A DNA stretch of 64,000 nucleotides, taken from positions 1 through 64,000 of the forward strand of contig NZ_NNBP01000042.1 of NCBI RefSeq assembly GCF_002803155.1. The letters run 5' to 3'. Below, piece after piece: positions 17,544-26,015 of the stretch; the stretch's first letter is position 1; each line of letters begins with the position of its first letter. The notes under the pieces are model-generated. The model was not told where the DNA came from. It worked only from the letters and a program-made list of their open reading frames with translations, and searched no databases. The position numbers were made by a program, and so were the translations under genes. This DNA comes from Streptomyces sp. CB02959. GTDB taxonomy: Bacteria; Actinomycetota; Actinomycetes; Streptomycetales; Streptomycetaceae.

Positions 17544-18209
17544 GTGGCTGAAGTGACGCTGTTCCTCCGGGAGTACGCCAGGGCCCGTCGGGACGTGGGG
17601 GCCATCACCCCCAGCAGCGCCCAACTCAGCAGAGCCCTCACCCGATACCTGATCCCCAGTCCAGGCCACTCCCGCGCGGTGCTGGAGGTGGGACCGGGCA
17701 CCGGAGCGGTGACCCGGCACATCGCCGGCTCACTCAGCCCGCTCGACACGCTGGACCTGATCGAGGCGAACCCCCGCTTCGCCGACCTGCTGCGGCAGAC
17801 CTACGCCCGCGACCCCAGGCTCCGCATCCGCACGGGCCTGGTACAGGAGCACGAACTCGGCTCCTACGACACGATCGTGTGCGGCCTGCCGTTCGCCAAC
17901 TTCGATGCCCGGACCACCGAAGAGATCTTCGACCGGCTGCTCGGAGCCCTGCGACCCGGCGGCACACTCTCCTTCTTCGGCTACGTGGGCGGCGAGACGA
18001 TCCGCCAGACATTCGCCGACGGAGCGGACCGCAAGCGCACCCTCGCCGGCCACGGCGTACTGCGCCGCATCCTGCGCCGGCACACCTTCCGCACCGAGAC
18101 GGTGCTCGGGAACCTGCCACCGGCCCGGGTCCACCATCTGGTGCCCGTCAGCCCACCGGCGCACGCCGCACGGCCACAGCCCTGCGACTGCCGCGAGGCA
18201 TCCTCCTGA
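17544..18209 (+). CDS. SAM-dependent methyltransferase (PmtA/KsgA-like)
   Basis: The 221-residue protein has the class I SAM-binding motif VLEVGPGTGAVTRHI, the acidic DLIEANPRF strand end and a post-motif CGLPFANFD resembling the phospholipid N-methyltransferase and rRNA-dimethylase families. The start is GTG at 17544. Phospholipid head-group methylation is the closest analogy, but the substrate cannot be read from sequence. The 225 bp upstream have no gene. A strong stem-loop follows downstream. Confidence 0.75.
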   Translation: MAEVTLFLREYARARRDVGAITPSSAQLSRALTRYLIPSPGHSRAVLEVGPGTGAVTRHIAGSLSPLDTLDLIEANPRFADLLRQTYARDPRLRIRTGLVQEHELGSYDTIVCGLPFANFDARTTEEIFDRLLGALRPGGTLSFFGYVGGETIRQTFADGADRKRTLAGHGVLRRILRRHTFRTETVLGNLPPARVHHLVPVSPPAHAARPQPCDCREASS

Positions 18210-18286
18210 ACGACCCGGCCCGACGCGCCCTGCCGGCACGAAGACGCTGGTAGGGCGGTCGACGCGGGGGCCCATGACGTGGTTGC

Positions 18287-18316
18287 CGCCTGCCGGGACG
18301 AGGTGCCCGGCAGGCG
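18287..18316 (+). terminator. 11-bp stem-loop terminator after the methyltransferase
   Basis: CGCCTGCCGGG (18287-18297) pairs perfectly with CCCGGCAGGCG (18306-18316) over an 8-base loop, without a T-run. It lies in the 322-bp stretch between the methyltransferase and the YdjM-like gene; the rest of that stretch shows no gene, only a likely promoter region near 18450-18490. Confidence 0.65.
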
Positions 18317-18531
18317 CCACGACGGGCCGAGCCCCCGCCACCGCCGCACGCAAGAACGACCGCACACCGCCCCCCCGGACCACGACCTGCGCAACCCCCG
18401 TCCCCTCCGGGCGGACGAACCGTCGCGCCAGGCGTCGTCCACGGCCCACCAGGGCCGATCACGCTGATAGCGTCTCGCCGTTGTTGAGGGCGTGTCACCT
18501 GCACGCACCGAACGGGGAGGACGAACGCACC

Positions 18532-19233
18532 ATGATGGGCCATTCGCACGCGATGAGCGGTGCCCTGCTCTTCGCAGGCACCACACCCTTTCTGCCTCCA
18601 CTGGTGATGCACGCTCACCTCGCCCCGCAGGAAATCCTGATGGGCACGGTGCTGTGCGCCGGCGCCGCGCTCCTGCCGGACCTGGACCACCACGACGGCA
18701 CCATCGCCAACTTCCTCGGCCCCTTCTCCAAGGCCCTGTGCCGCTTCGTGGCCTGGATCTCGGGCGGCCACCGCCACGCCACCCACTCCCTGTTCTTCAT
18801 CGCCCTGATGACCGCGGGCACTTGGGCCGGGGTGACGTACCTGGGCCGCCCCTTCACCCTCGGCCTGACCTTCTTCCTCCTGGCCCTCGCGGTCCGCGCG
18901 CTCAACCTCTGCCCGCCCGGCCACGGATTCTCCGCCTGGAGCACGATCGTCGCCATGGCCGGGATCGGCACCGCGGTCATCGCCAAGTTCATCCCCTCGG
19001 CCCCCGGCTGGCTGCCGTACGCCGTCGGCCTGGGCTGCCTGGCCCACCTGCTGGGCGACTCCATCACCAAACAGGGCGCCCCATGGCTGTGGCCCCTGAA
19101 GAACCGCTACGAGATCGTCATCATCAAGCACAGCGGCAACAAGCTGGAGACGGAGATACTCACCCCCATCATGGGCGTCGCCACCGTCGTCCTGCTGTGG
19201 TTCACCGCGCTGTCCCCGCAACCCTTCAACTGA
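18532..19233 (+). CDS. YdjM-family membrane-bound metal-dependent hydrolase
   Basis: This 233-residue protein has five to six hydrophobic segments and the family motifs HAMSGALLF at the N-terminus, LLPDLDHHDGTIAN, GGHRHATHSLFF and a late HLLGDSITKQG. These His/Asp positions are the presumed metal ligands of the YdjM (DUF457) family, whose member YdjM is SOS-induced in E. coli. The ATG at 18532 is followed at once by another ATG; GGGGAGG is 11 bases upstream. Confidence 0.8.
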   Translation: MMGHSHAMSGALLFAGTTPFLPPLVMHAHLAPQEILMGTVLCAGAALLPDLDHHDGTIANFLGPFSKALCRFVAWISGGHRHATHSLFFIALMTAGTWAGVTYLGRPFTLGLTFFLLALAVRALNLCPPGHGFSAWSTIVAMAGIGTAVIAKFIPSAPGWLPYAVGLGCLAHLLGDSITKQGAPWLWPLKNRYEIVIIKHSGNKLETEILTPIMGVATVVLLWFTALSPQPFN

Positions 19234-19264
19234 AGCCCGCCGCGCAACCGCCCGGGCCCACCGG

Positions 19265-19489
19265 TCAGGTCAGCTCCTCGGCGAGCAGGTCCATGAGCAG
19301 TGCGTCCTGCCAGAGCCCCGTGCGGTGGTCGCGTCCGTACGCCCGCATGATGCCCACGGGTTGGAACCCGACCTTGCGATAACTGCGGATCGCGGCGGTG
19401 TTGGCCGCGGCGGGATCGATGGTCAGCCGGTGGTGACCGCGCTCCCGCACCAGCCACCGGGCCAGCGTGCGCACCGCGTCGGTCCCCCG
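19265..19489 (-). pseudogene. C-terminal remnant of a GNAT (AAC(6')-like) acetyltransferase
   Basis: About 74 codons read RGTDAVRTLARWLV onward to a normal C-terminus LLMDLLAEELT, including ANTAAIRSYRKVGF, the acetyl-CoA-side helix typical of aminoglycoside 6'-N-acetyltransferase-like proteins of about 180 residues. A TAG stop and unrelated sequence begin exactly where the conserved GxGTDA motif should continue upstream. The N-terminal 60 percent is missing and no start with a ribosome site is seen, so it is a dead fragment. Confidence 0.7.
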
Positions 19490-19730
19490 CTACATCCCGC
19501 TGTCCCCACAGGAGTTCATCACCGAACTCACCGGGCGGGGACGGCCGACCACCGCGGCGCAGGACTACGCGGAGGCGGTCAGCCCGATCCGGCGCGGAAT
19601 GGACAGCCACCTCTCCGACGGAGTGCAGCGCGCTCCTGGCCGCCAACCCAGGAACTTCACCGACTACGTCAAAGCCTCCGACCGGACATGGCACGACGGA
19701 GCAGGCAGGCCCGGCGCCGGACGGGCCTGA
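19482..19730 (+). pseudogene. C-terminal remnant of an NmrA-like NAD(P)-binding protein
   Basis: The + strand reads PRYIPLSPQEFITELTG and later DSHLSDGVQRAPGRQPRNF, DYVKAS and TW, which looks like the last third of an NmrA/HSCARG-type NAD(P)H-binding protein. The Rossmann half is absent. It starts precisely where the opposing acetyltransferase remnant ends (about 19482-19487), so one deletion seems to have removed the 5' halves of two head-to-head genes. The family call is from memory of the C-terminal pattern. Confidence 0.5.
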
Positions 19731-19750
19731 GGCCGGCGACGCCGCGGGCG

Positions 19751-20794
19751 TCAGCCTCTGCCGAGCGCGTCGGTGAAGGCGTACGGCGACTGGGAGACGC
19801 CGCTGCACACCGGAGAGGACGCCGGCTCCATGGTCTGCGCGGCGTCCATGCCGCCCCTGGCCGGCGCCTTCGCGGCCGCCGTACACGCCTGGTCGCGGCT
19901 GACGGACCAGAAGGACATCCGGCCGACCCCGTTGCCCGCCGCCCAACTCGCCACCGAGGCGGCGTCGGCCAGGCTGAAGGTGGAACCGTCGTCGTTCACA
20001 CCGATCATCGGGGTGATGCCGAGGTTGGCGTAGGTGTAACCGGAGTCCACGGACTGCATCTGCGCCAGGGTGGCCTTGCCCGCGCTGATCGCGGCCGCAC
20101 CCATGTCGGTGCCGGTGCCCTGCCCGTAGTCCATCGCCATGATGTTGACGTTGTCCAGCTTCACGCCGGCCGCCTTGGCGGCCTTCAACACGTTGACGCC
20201 GTCGGCGGTCAGGCCGGTGGGCAGCACCGGCAGCGTCACCGAGGCCGTCAGCCCGGAGTTGTTCGCCTTCAGGTCCTTGATCGCGGTCATCTGCCGGGCC
20301 ACGCCCGCGGTGTCCGCGACGGCCGCACCCTCGATGTCGAAGTCCAGGGAATCGGTGCCGTAGGCGGTGATCTCCTTCTGGTAGCCCGCGTCGATCTGGC
20401 TCTGGTCGGTGCAGGTGAAGGCCAGCGGCTCCCCGCCTGCTCCGCCGGAGGAGATGATCACGCCGGCGCCCTCGGCCTTGGCCTTGGCGATCTCCGGATC
20501 GGTGTACGGGTCGTTGCCGACGGGGAGCGTGTCGCCCCAGATGTTGTTGCAACCGGCGCCGATGGTGAAAGCGGCGATGTAGGTCTTCACACCGTGGCCG
20601 GTGATGGCGGTGTCGAGCCGGCCTTCGGCGGAGTTGCTCATGTCCACGTACGGGGCGAACTGCGCCGCGTCGAAGCGGGCGGCCGGGCGGATCGCCCCCG
20701 GGTGCGTGGTGCCCGCGCCGGCGGCGGTGATTCCGGTGGCGGACAGGGCTTCGGCGGCCGCCGCAACCAGCGCTATACGGGTCGACATCCTCAT
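19751..20794 (-). CDS. Secreted GH18 chitinase
   Basis: The 347-residue protein starts with a signal peptide and then a GH18 TIM barrel. The catalytic motif DxxDxDxE is intact as DSLDFDIEG. Other family positions include YIAAFTIGAGCNNIWGD near the first strand, SSGGAGGEP, and the MAMDYGQ strand. It should hydrolyse chitin outside the cell; no chitin-binding module is attached. A DasR-like operator lies 59 bp upstream. GGAAGG precedes the ATG at some distance; a second ATG is two codons in. Confidence 0.88.
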   Translation of the reverse strand: MRMSTRIALVAAAAEALSATGITAAGAGTTHPGAIRPAARFDAAQFAPYVDMSNSAEGRLDTAITGHGVKTYIAAFTIGAGCNNIWGDTLPVGNDPYTDPEIAKAKAEGAGVIISSGGAGGEPLAFTCTDQSQIDAGYQKEITAYGTDSLDFDIEGAAVADTAGVARQMTAIKDLKANNSGLTASVTLPVLPTGLTADGVNVLKAAKAAGVKLDNVNIMAMDYGQGTGTDMGAAAISAGKATLAQMQSVDSGYTYANLGITPMIGVNDDGSTFSLADAASVASWAAGNGVGRMSFWSVSRDQACTAAAKAPARGGMDAAQTMEPASSPVCSGVSQSPYAFTDALGRG

Positions 20795-20852
20795 CAGGCG
20801 TCCGGTCCTTCCGTGGGGGAGGAAGAAACAACATGACCGTTCACCGAAGAAA

Positions 20853-20868
20853 GCTGGACTAGACCAAG
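20853..20868 (-). promoter_or_regulatory. DasR-responsive element-like site (dre)
   Basis: GCTGGACTAGACCAAG matches the published dre consensus ACTGGTCTAGACCACT at 12 of 16 positions, with the core CTAGACCA intact. It is 59 bp upstream of the chitinase start. DasR is the N-acetylglucosamine-sensing GntR regulator that controls chitinases in Streptomyces, so the placement is biologically expected. Confidence 0.6.
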
Positions 20869-21066
20869 GCCGTCGTCAAGAGTCCCGCAACCCGCAACCA
20901 CCCCACCTTTGCCACCACTTGGGACGTTCCTGAAGCCCGGGTTGCCCTCCGCACGCAGACCCGGGCGCCATTCGGCCCCGAGCGGCCGCCGCGTCAACTT
21001 CCCCGCGCCCCCGTCGTCCGGTGCCGGTCGGCCCGGCCCACCCCCCTCCTCCCACTGTCAAATTGA

Positions 21067-21106
21067 TGCCTAATGACTGGCTAGATTCATGCCAGCATCT
21101 GCCTAA
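21067..21106 (+). promoter_or_regulatory. Nested repeats upstream of the Tap-like gene
   Basis: Two TGCCTAA direct repeats (21067-21073 and 21100-21106, 33 bases apart) flank an inverted repeat CTGGC (21077-21081) / GCCAG (21091-21095). The stretch is markedly AT-richer than its surroundings and ends 20 bases before the start codon, so it is probably the promoter/operator of the unit, possibly bound by the helix-turn-helix of its own first gene. The remaining 20870-21060 contains no gene. Confidence 0.45.
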
Positions 21107-21125
21107 GGTGCGGTAGTTTTGGGGT

Positions 21126-22754
21126 ATGAGCGAGGGTCAGCTGGACAGTGTCGAGGCTTTGCTGGAAGAGGCGCGCCTCATGGCGTGGATGCCGTCTCCC
21201 GTCGAGCGTCTGCGCCTGCGTGAGGCGGCGGGACTGTCGCGCGCCCAGGTCGCGGCCGCCGTCGGCGTGGGTCGGCAGACCGTCGCCAACTGGGAGTCGG
21301 GCGAGACGGACCCGCAGCCGCCCGGACGGGGAAAATACCTGAAGCTGCTGAAGGGTCTCGCCGAGATCCACCCCGCCCCGACCCCCGAGGCCCCCGGGAA
21401 CGCCGGGATCACCGCACCGCAAGCCCCCGTCGCGCCGACCGCTCCGCAGTCACTGCCCGCCGCCGCGGAGCTGCCGCCGACCGCGTTCCGCCCCGACGGC
21501 CTGGTGGTGCAAGGCAATCCCGAACCGTGCATCCGCTGCGGCGTGGTGACCCCGTTCAAGGCCACCGACGGCCGCTCCCTGCACCCCGGCGCGATGTGCC
21601 AACCCCCCGCTGCCAAGCCCCCCGCTGCCACGCCCCGGGCCGCCACCCCCGCGGTCACCCGGGTTCCCGCACCGGCCGCACCCCTACAGCCGTCCCCAAC
21701 CCCTGCGCGGGTCCCGTCCCCGACCCCGGCGCGGGTCCCGTCGCGACCGCAGCGCCGGGCCCAGTCCTCCGCCCGCGCCCAGGCCGAGACCAACACCTTG
21801 ATCACCGGTGCCGTGCACGAGGAGTTGGAGCGTGCCGAGGGCGATGCGGATGTCGCGCTGCAGGCGTTGGTCAAGCGGGCGATCCCGGATGTGATGCGGC
21901 TGTTCGAGGAGACCCGGGCGACGGCGCGCTACCAGTACACCGCCTACCCCTCCCTGCCGGACATCCTGCACAAGCCCTCGAAACGGGAGCCGGACCAGAT
22001 CTGGGAGGCCCGCCCCAACTTCCACCACCCCCACTACTCCCTCAAAGCCCCCGGGAACGTCCAGGTCACGGCCTTGGACGCCAACGCCGCCTATCTCAGT
22101 GCGCTGAAGTGCTGGCTCCCGATCGGCAAGTTGGAGCATCACGCGGGCAGCGACGGCGTGGATGCGAAGCGTTCCGGTGTCCACCTGATCACCCCCGCCC
22201 CGTGGAACCACCCGCACCTGCCCGACCCGCTCGGCGACCGCGAGGAACCCGGCGCCCTGTGGATCACCGACGCCACCCTGCGCCTGCTGCTGCGCCTGTC
22301 CGGTCCGAAGTACGGCCTGATCGAGGCGCCGACGGTGCACGAGTCGTGGACGTCGGGTGCGACGGAGAACTTCCTCGACGCCCTGCGCAAGGTCCTGGCC
22401 GCCGCCCGCGAGACCGCCCTTGCACAGGACGACACGATCACCGAGGGCTATGTGAAGGCGATGTACTCGAAGTTCATCTCGACGATGGGGGAGTCGATCC
22501 ACAACCGCGAGATCCAGCGGCCGGACTGGATGCACATCATCCACAGTCAGGCGTACGCGAACCTGTGGGGCAAGGCGTACAAGGCCCACCAGGCCGGTCT
22601 GGAGGTGATCGCGATGATGGGTACCGACGAACTCCATGTGAGCGGCGACTGGAGGCAGGTCTTCACCGAAGGCCGCGGCCTGACCCAGATGAAGATCAAG
22701 CACAGCGACGCGAAAGCCTCCGGTGAGTACACCGTCGGCCAGGTGGCGCGCTGA
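21126..22754 (+). CDS. Tap-like protein: HTH plus degenerate family-B polymerase core
   Basis: This 542-residue protein has an XRE-type helix-turn-helix at about residues 25-60 (LREAAGLSRAQVAAAVGVGR, then NWESG), a zinc-knuckle-like CIRCG and a proline-rich linker to about residue 215. Its C-terminal half carries three elements in the order of family-B DNA polymerase motifs A, B and C: LDANAAYLSAL (about 318), YVKAMYSKFISTMGE (about 442) and MMGTDELHV (about 497-505), plus QRPDW. The same plan, from memory, occurs in Streptomyces telomere-associated protein Tap (about 740 residues). Catalytic aspartates look reduced to one per motif, so polymerase activity is doubtful. Its stop overlaps the next start. 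Confidence 0.65.
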   Translation: MSEGQLDSVEALLEEARLMAWMPSPVERLRLREAAGLSRAQVAAAVGVGRQTVANWESGETDPQPPGRGKYLKLLKGLAEIHPAPTPEAPGNAGITAPQAPVAPTAPQSLPAAAELPPTAFRPDGLVVQGNPEPCIRCGVVTPFKATDGRSLHPGAMCQPPAAKPPAATPRAATPAVTRVPAPAAPLQPSPTPARVPSPTPARVPSRPQRRAQSSARAQAETNTLITGAVHEELERAEGDADVALQALVKRAIPDVMRLFEETRATARYQYTAYPSLPDILHKPSKREPDQIWEARPNFHHPHYSLKAPGNVQVTALDANAAYLSALKCWLPIGKLEHHAGSDGVDAKRSGVHLITPAPWNHPHLPDPLGDREEPGALWITDATLRLLLRLSGPKYGLIEAPTVHESWTSGATENFLDALRKVLAAARETALAQDDTITEGYVKAMYSKFISTMGESIHNREIQRPDWMHIIHSQAYANLWGKAYKAHQAGLEVIAMMGTDELHVSGDWRQVFTEGRGLTQMKIKHSDAKASGEYTVGQVAR

Positions 22755-23341
22755 TGGCCCTGGACTCCCGGTGGCGCCGGATCGGCCACTACGGCGCACG
22801 GGCGCTGCCCGGCTGGGTGTCGGTGGCCGAAGGCATCGACCGGATGGTGACGGGTATCGAGTCCCCGGTCACCTCCGAGCGTGGTCTGGCGGCCCGCCTG
22901 CGTTACCTGACGGCCTCCGACGCCGGCTACGAGGCGATGGACCGCGCCGGTGTCCACGTCCGCCCCCGCACGCTGATCGCCTGGCTGGCGGAGGAGCGGA
23001 CCCCCAGTAAAGCCAACCTCGCGCGCCTGGATGTGGCGTACTGGGACCTGCGTCGCCGCAACGTGGTCGCCGACCTCAAGCGCCGCCTCGCCAACGGTGG
23101 CCGCGGGACCCGCATCGAGATCGACCCCGCCGACCAGTCGCAGGTCGACCGCCGCTATCGCAGGGATGTGGAGACGCGTTCCATCAACGTCCGCGGCCTG
23201 ATCTGGGACCGGGCCGTCGACGCCTGGATCGCCCATGACGCCCGTGAACTCGAAGCGATCTGGGACGAGACCATCCAGGGCGGCCTGGGTACCGACTGGG
23301 ACGCCTACACCTACGTCTCCTCCGTCGGCTGGGCCGCCTGA
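22754..23341 (+). CDS. Small basic protein in the terminal-protein (Tpg) position
   Basis: The 195-residue product starts within the stop codon of the Tap-like gene and ends before a strong terminator, so the two form one operon. It has a predicted HTH-like region with LARLDVAYWDLRRRNVV, many arginines, and an acidic helical C-terminus ending SSVGWAA. In linear Streptomyces replicons the terminal protein gene tpg (about 184 residues) follows tap in the same way. I do not see the conserved Tpg sequence itself, so only position, size and architecture support the comparison. Confidence 0.5.
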   Translation: MALDSRWRRIGHYGARALPGWVSVAEGIDRMVTGIESPVTSERGLAARLRYLTASDAGYEAMDRAGVHVRPRTLIAWLAEERTPSKANLARLDVAYWDLRRRNVVADLKRRLANGGRGTRIEIDPADQSQVDRRYRRDVETRSINVRGLIWDRAVDAWIAHDARELEAIWDETIQGGLGTDWDAYTYVSSVGWAA

Positions 23342-23346
23342 CCGCA

Positions 23347-23378
23347 CCCTGCTGCCCGGCGGATACCGGGCAGCAGGG
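23347..23378 (+). terminator. Perfect 13-bp stem terminator after the Tap-like unit
   Basis: CCCTGCTGCCCGG (23347-23359) pairs with CCGGGCAGCAGGG (23366-23378) around a 6-base loop, five bases after the stop codon. No T-run follows. It isolates the two-gene unit from the convergent pirin gene. Confidence 0.85.
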
Positions 23379-23434
23379 GCGCTGAGCGGCCGGGCCCGGC
23401 CGCCGCGCGTGCCGTCACATGCCTGGCCGCTTGC

Positions 23435-24196
23435 TCACCTCATCGCGACGGCGGCGTTCATCTCCCACATCAGGACCTCCGCGCCCTGGGGGCCGGCGGT
23501 GATGCGCTGACCTTCGGCGTGAGTGATGCGTGCCGCGTCTCCTGTGGCCAGCGGCCCGGAGCCTTCCAGGTCGACGGTGCCCCGGGCGACGAAGAGGTGC
23601 GCGAACGGAGCGGTGGCGGCCTGGAGGGTCTCACCGGGACGCATCCGGCTGACGTGGAGGGCGGCATGCTTCTGGCGGATGCCGATCGCCCGCTGGTCGG
23701 TGTGCTCGGGCATGCCGGAGGCCAGGGTGGCCCAGCCGCCGCGAGCGAGTTCGTCGTTGATGTCGAGCTGCTCGTAGCCCGGGCGGATACCGGCCTCGTC
23801 GGGGATCACCCACATCTGGAGGAAGTGGACCGGGTCCCGGTGCTCGGGCTGGCCGGTCAGGGTCCACGAGTCGTTCTTCTCGCTGTGCAGGATGCCGGCG
23901 CCGGCGCTCATCCGCTGGGCCAGACCCGGGTAGATCACGCCGTTGTGCCCCTCGGAGTCCTGGTGGACGAGACTGCCGTCGAGGACCCAGGTGACGATCT
24001 CCATGTCCCGGTGCGGGTGGGTGTCGAAGCCGGTACCCGGCGCGACGATGTCGTCATTGGAGACCAGCAGCAGCCCGAAGTGGGTGTTGTCGGGGTTCCA
24101 GTGGTGGGAGAAGGAGAAGGAGTGGTGGGACTCCAGCCATCCGGCCCGGGTGTGGAAGCGCTCGTCGGCACGACGGACGTCGAGGGTCGAAGCCAT
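23435..24196 (-). CDS. Pirin-family bicupin
   Basis: This 253-residue protein has the N-terminal cupin of pirins with the metal-binding HPHRDMEIVTWVLDG and LHSEKN segments and a shorter C-terminal cupin. Pirins are iron-binding; some bacterial members degrade quercetin or modulate enzymes. The ATG at 24196 has GAAAGGA upstream. Upstream, 24305-24335 is an unusually AT-rich stretch reading TTGAATCATAAACTAAAT on the + strand, a probable promoter/operator for this gene. Confidence 0.9.
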   Translation of the reverse strand: MASTLDVRRADERFHTRAGWLESHHSFSFSHHWNPDNTHFGLLLVSNDDIVAPGTGFDTHPHRDMEIVTWVLDGSLVHQDSEGHNGVIYPGLAQRMSAGAGILHSEKNDSWTLTGQPEHRDPVHFLQMWVIPDEAGIRPGYEQLDINDELARGGWATLASGMPEHTDQRAIGIRQKHAALHVSRMRPGETLQAATAPFAHLFVARGTVDLEGSGPLATGDAARITHAEGQRITAGPQGAEVLMWEMNAAVAMR

Positions 24197-24492
24197 GGTG
24201 CGGTCCTTTCTGGCTGGCACAGGCGGTCTATCGCCTGTGGCCTGCGGTTTTGGGCGTGAGGTCGGATGCCTGCGGCCCGCGGGAGGGCCAATCTCCCGCT
24301 TGGTTGAATCATAAACTAAATAGGGGGGCGGGGCTATTCCCCACCCCCGCGCGACCGGTCCCTCGCCCGCCGCCGCCCCGGCCGCAGCCCGCCGCCCAGG
24401 CCCCTGGCCGTGCCCGTGGTTTCCGCTCCCGACCGGTCACTCCCTACCGGCCGCTCCTCCCTGGCCGCTCCTTCTCGACCGCCCCTTCCCGG

Positions 24493-25944
24493 TCACTCGT
24501 TCCCGGTGAAGTGGTGGGTTGTGGACCGGTGGGTCGTGGAGTGGCGGGTTTCGGACGGGGGCCAGCCGGGGTCGCCGGTGTGGGCGAAGGAGACCCAGGC
24601 GCCGTGCATGCGGGTGGCGAGGCGGGCCGGTGGCGGGGGCGTGCCGAGCAGGCCGCTGGGGCCGTGCAGGGCGGGGAGGTCCAACCGGTCGAAGACGAAC
24701 GGCAGTTCCGTGGTGTGGGCCGCGCCGAGCCGGCCGTCCAGGGCGGGCGAGCGCCAGGCGAACGTGTAGGTGTGGGTGGGGGCGGCGCGGTGGGCCGCGT
24801 GGGCCGCGGCAAGGCGGCGGCTGCCGGTGCCGAACAGTGCGTCGCCCAGGAGGGCCGAGCGCAGGCGGCCCGCGCTCGCCCGCGGGTGCCTGGCGCGGTA
24901 CTCCGCCACGAGCGCCGCCGGGTCGGGATCGATCCGGGCGGCGAGGGCGTACACGTCCCGGGTCGTCGAGGTGGCCAGCTCGCCCTGCGGCGCGAGGTAG
25001 AGGTTGCCCTCCTGGGTGGTGGTGCCGATGAGGAGGGCAACCCGGGCGCCGGCGCCCGCGGCGACCGCCTCGGCCGGCTGGCGGTCCAGTACCAGGCTGT
25101 AGGGGCTGAGCCCGAGCAGCGGATCGGACCGGGGGGCGGTGTGCAGGTCGATACCGGTGAGGGCGGGCAGGAGGGCGAGGAACCGTTCGTCGGGGACCGC
25201 GGCGAACTCCGCGACGGTCGGCGCGATGCCCAGGGCGGTGGCCGCCGCGTGGGTCACGCGTGCCGCCTGCTCGCGGGAGAACGCGCCCAGGCCGTTGCCG
25301 CTCTGGACGATCGCGCGGTGGAAGAGGCCCGCTGCGTCCGGTGCCGCCAGGACGCCGCAGGTGAGCGTCGCGCCCGCCGACTGGCCGAACAGGGTGACGT
25401 TGCCGGGATCGCCGCCGAACGCCTCGATGTTGCGCCGGACCCAGCGCAGGGCGGCCACCACGTCGAGCAGACCGCGGTTGGGCGGGGCCCCGGGAAGATC
25501 CAGGAAACCGGCGGCGCCCAGGCGGTAGTTGACCGTCACCAGCACCACGCCGTCGCGGGCGAAGGCGGTGCCGTCGTAGAGCGCGGCGCGGGTGGAGCCG
25601 GCCAGGAACCCGCCGCCGTGCACGAAGACCATGACCGGGCTGCGGCGGGCCTTGGGCGGAGCCCACACGTTGAGCGTCAGGTAGTCGGCGCCGGGGATCC
25701 AACCGGGGCCGAAGTACGGTGCCATGTCCAGGGTGCCGAAGCCGTCCCGGCGGGGCTGGGGCGCGGTCGGCCCGGGCCGGGTCGCGTCCCGGACGTCGCG
25801 CCAGGGCGGGTGGGGCGCGGGCGCGGCGAAGCGGGCGGCACCGGCCGGAGGCGCGGCGTAGGGGATGCCCAAGAAGACGTGGGCGGTGGCGCCGGCGAGG
25901 CCGCGCACGGGGCCTTCGGCGGTGGGGACGAGCGGGTGGGGCAT
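24493..25944 (-). CDS. Type-B carboxylesterase
   Basis: The 483-residue protein is a carboxylesterase/lipase of the cholinesterase-like fold. It shows FLGIPYAAPP near the N-terminus, the oxyanion motif VFVHGGGFLAG, the nucleophile elbow GQSAGATL and the catalytic histidine region GAAHTTELPFVF, ending HTGDPGWPP. It lacks a signal peptide, so it is intracellular. AGGAGA precedes the ATG at 25944. It lies 71 bp downstream of the MBL hydrolase gene, in the same direction, and may be co-transcribed with it. Confidence 0.9.
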   Translation of the reverse strand: MPHPLVPTAEGPVRGLAGATAHVFLGIPYAAPPAGAARFAAPAPHPPWRDVRDATRPGPTAPQPRRDGFGTLDMAPYFGPGWIPGADYLTLNVWAPPKARRSPVMVFVHGGGFLAGSTRAALYDGTAFARDGVVLVTVNYRLGAAGFLDLPGAPPNRGLLDVVAALRWVRRNIEAFGGDPGNVTLFGQSAGATLTCGVLAAPDAAGLFHRAIVQSGNGLGAFSREQAARVTHAAATALGIAPTVAEFAAVPDERFLALLPALTGIDLHTAPRSDPLLGLSPYSLVLDRQPAEAVAAGAGARVALLIGTTTQEGNLYLAPQGELATSTTRDVYALAARIDPDPAALVAEYRARHPRASAGRLRSALLGDALFGTGSRRLAAAHAAHRAAPTHTYTFAWRSPALDGRLGAAHTTELPFVFDRLDLPALHGPSGLLGTPPPPARLATRMHGAWVSFAHTGDPGWPPSETRHSTTHRSTTHHFTGNE

Positions 25945-26015
25945 CAGCTTCGCTTCTCCTGTCGTGCGCCGCCGCGGGCGCGGGGGCATCGGCTGCGGCG
26001 GGTGGGGTACGCTGC

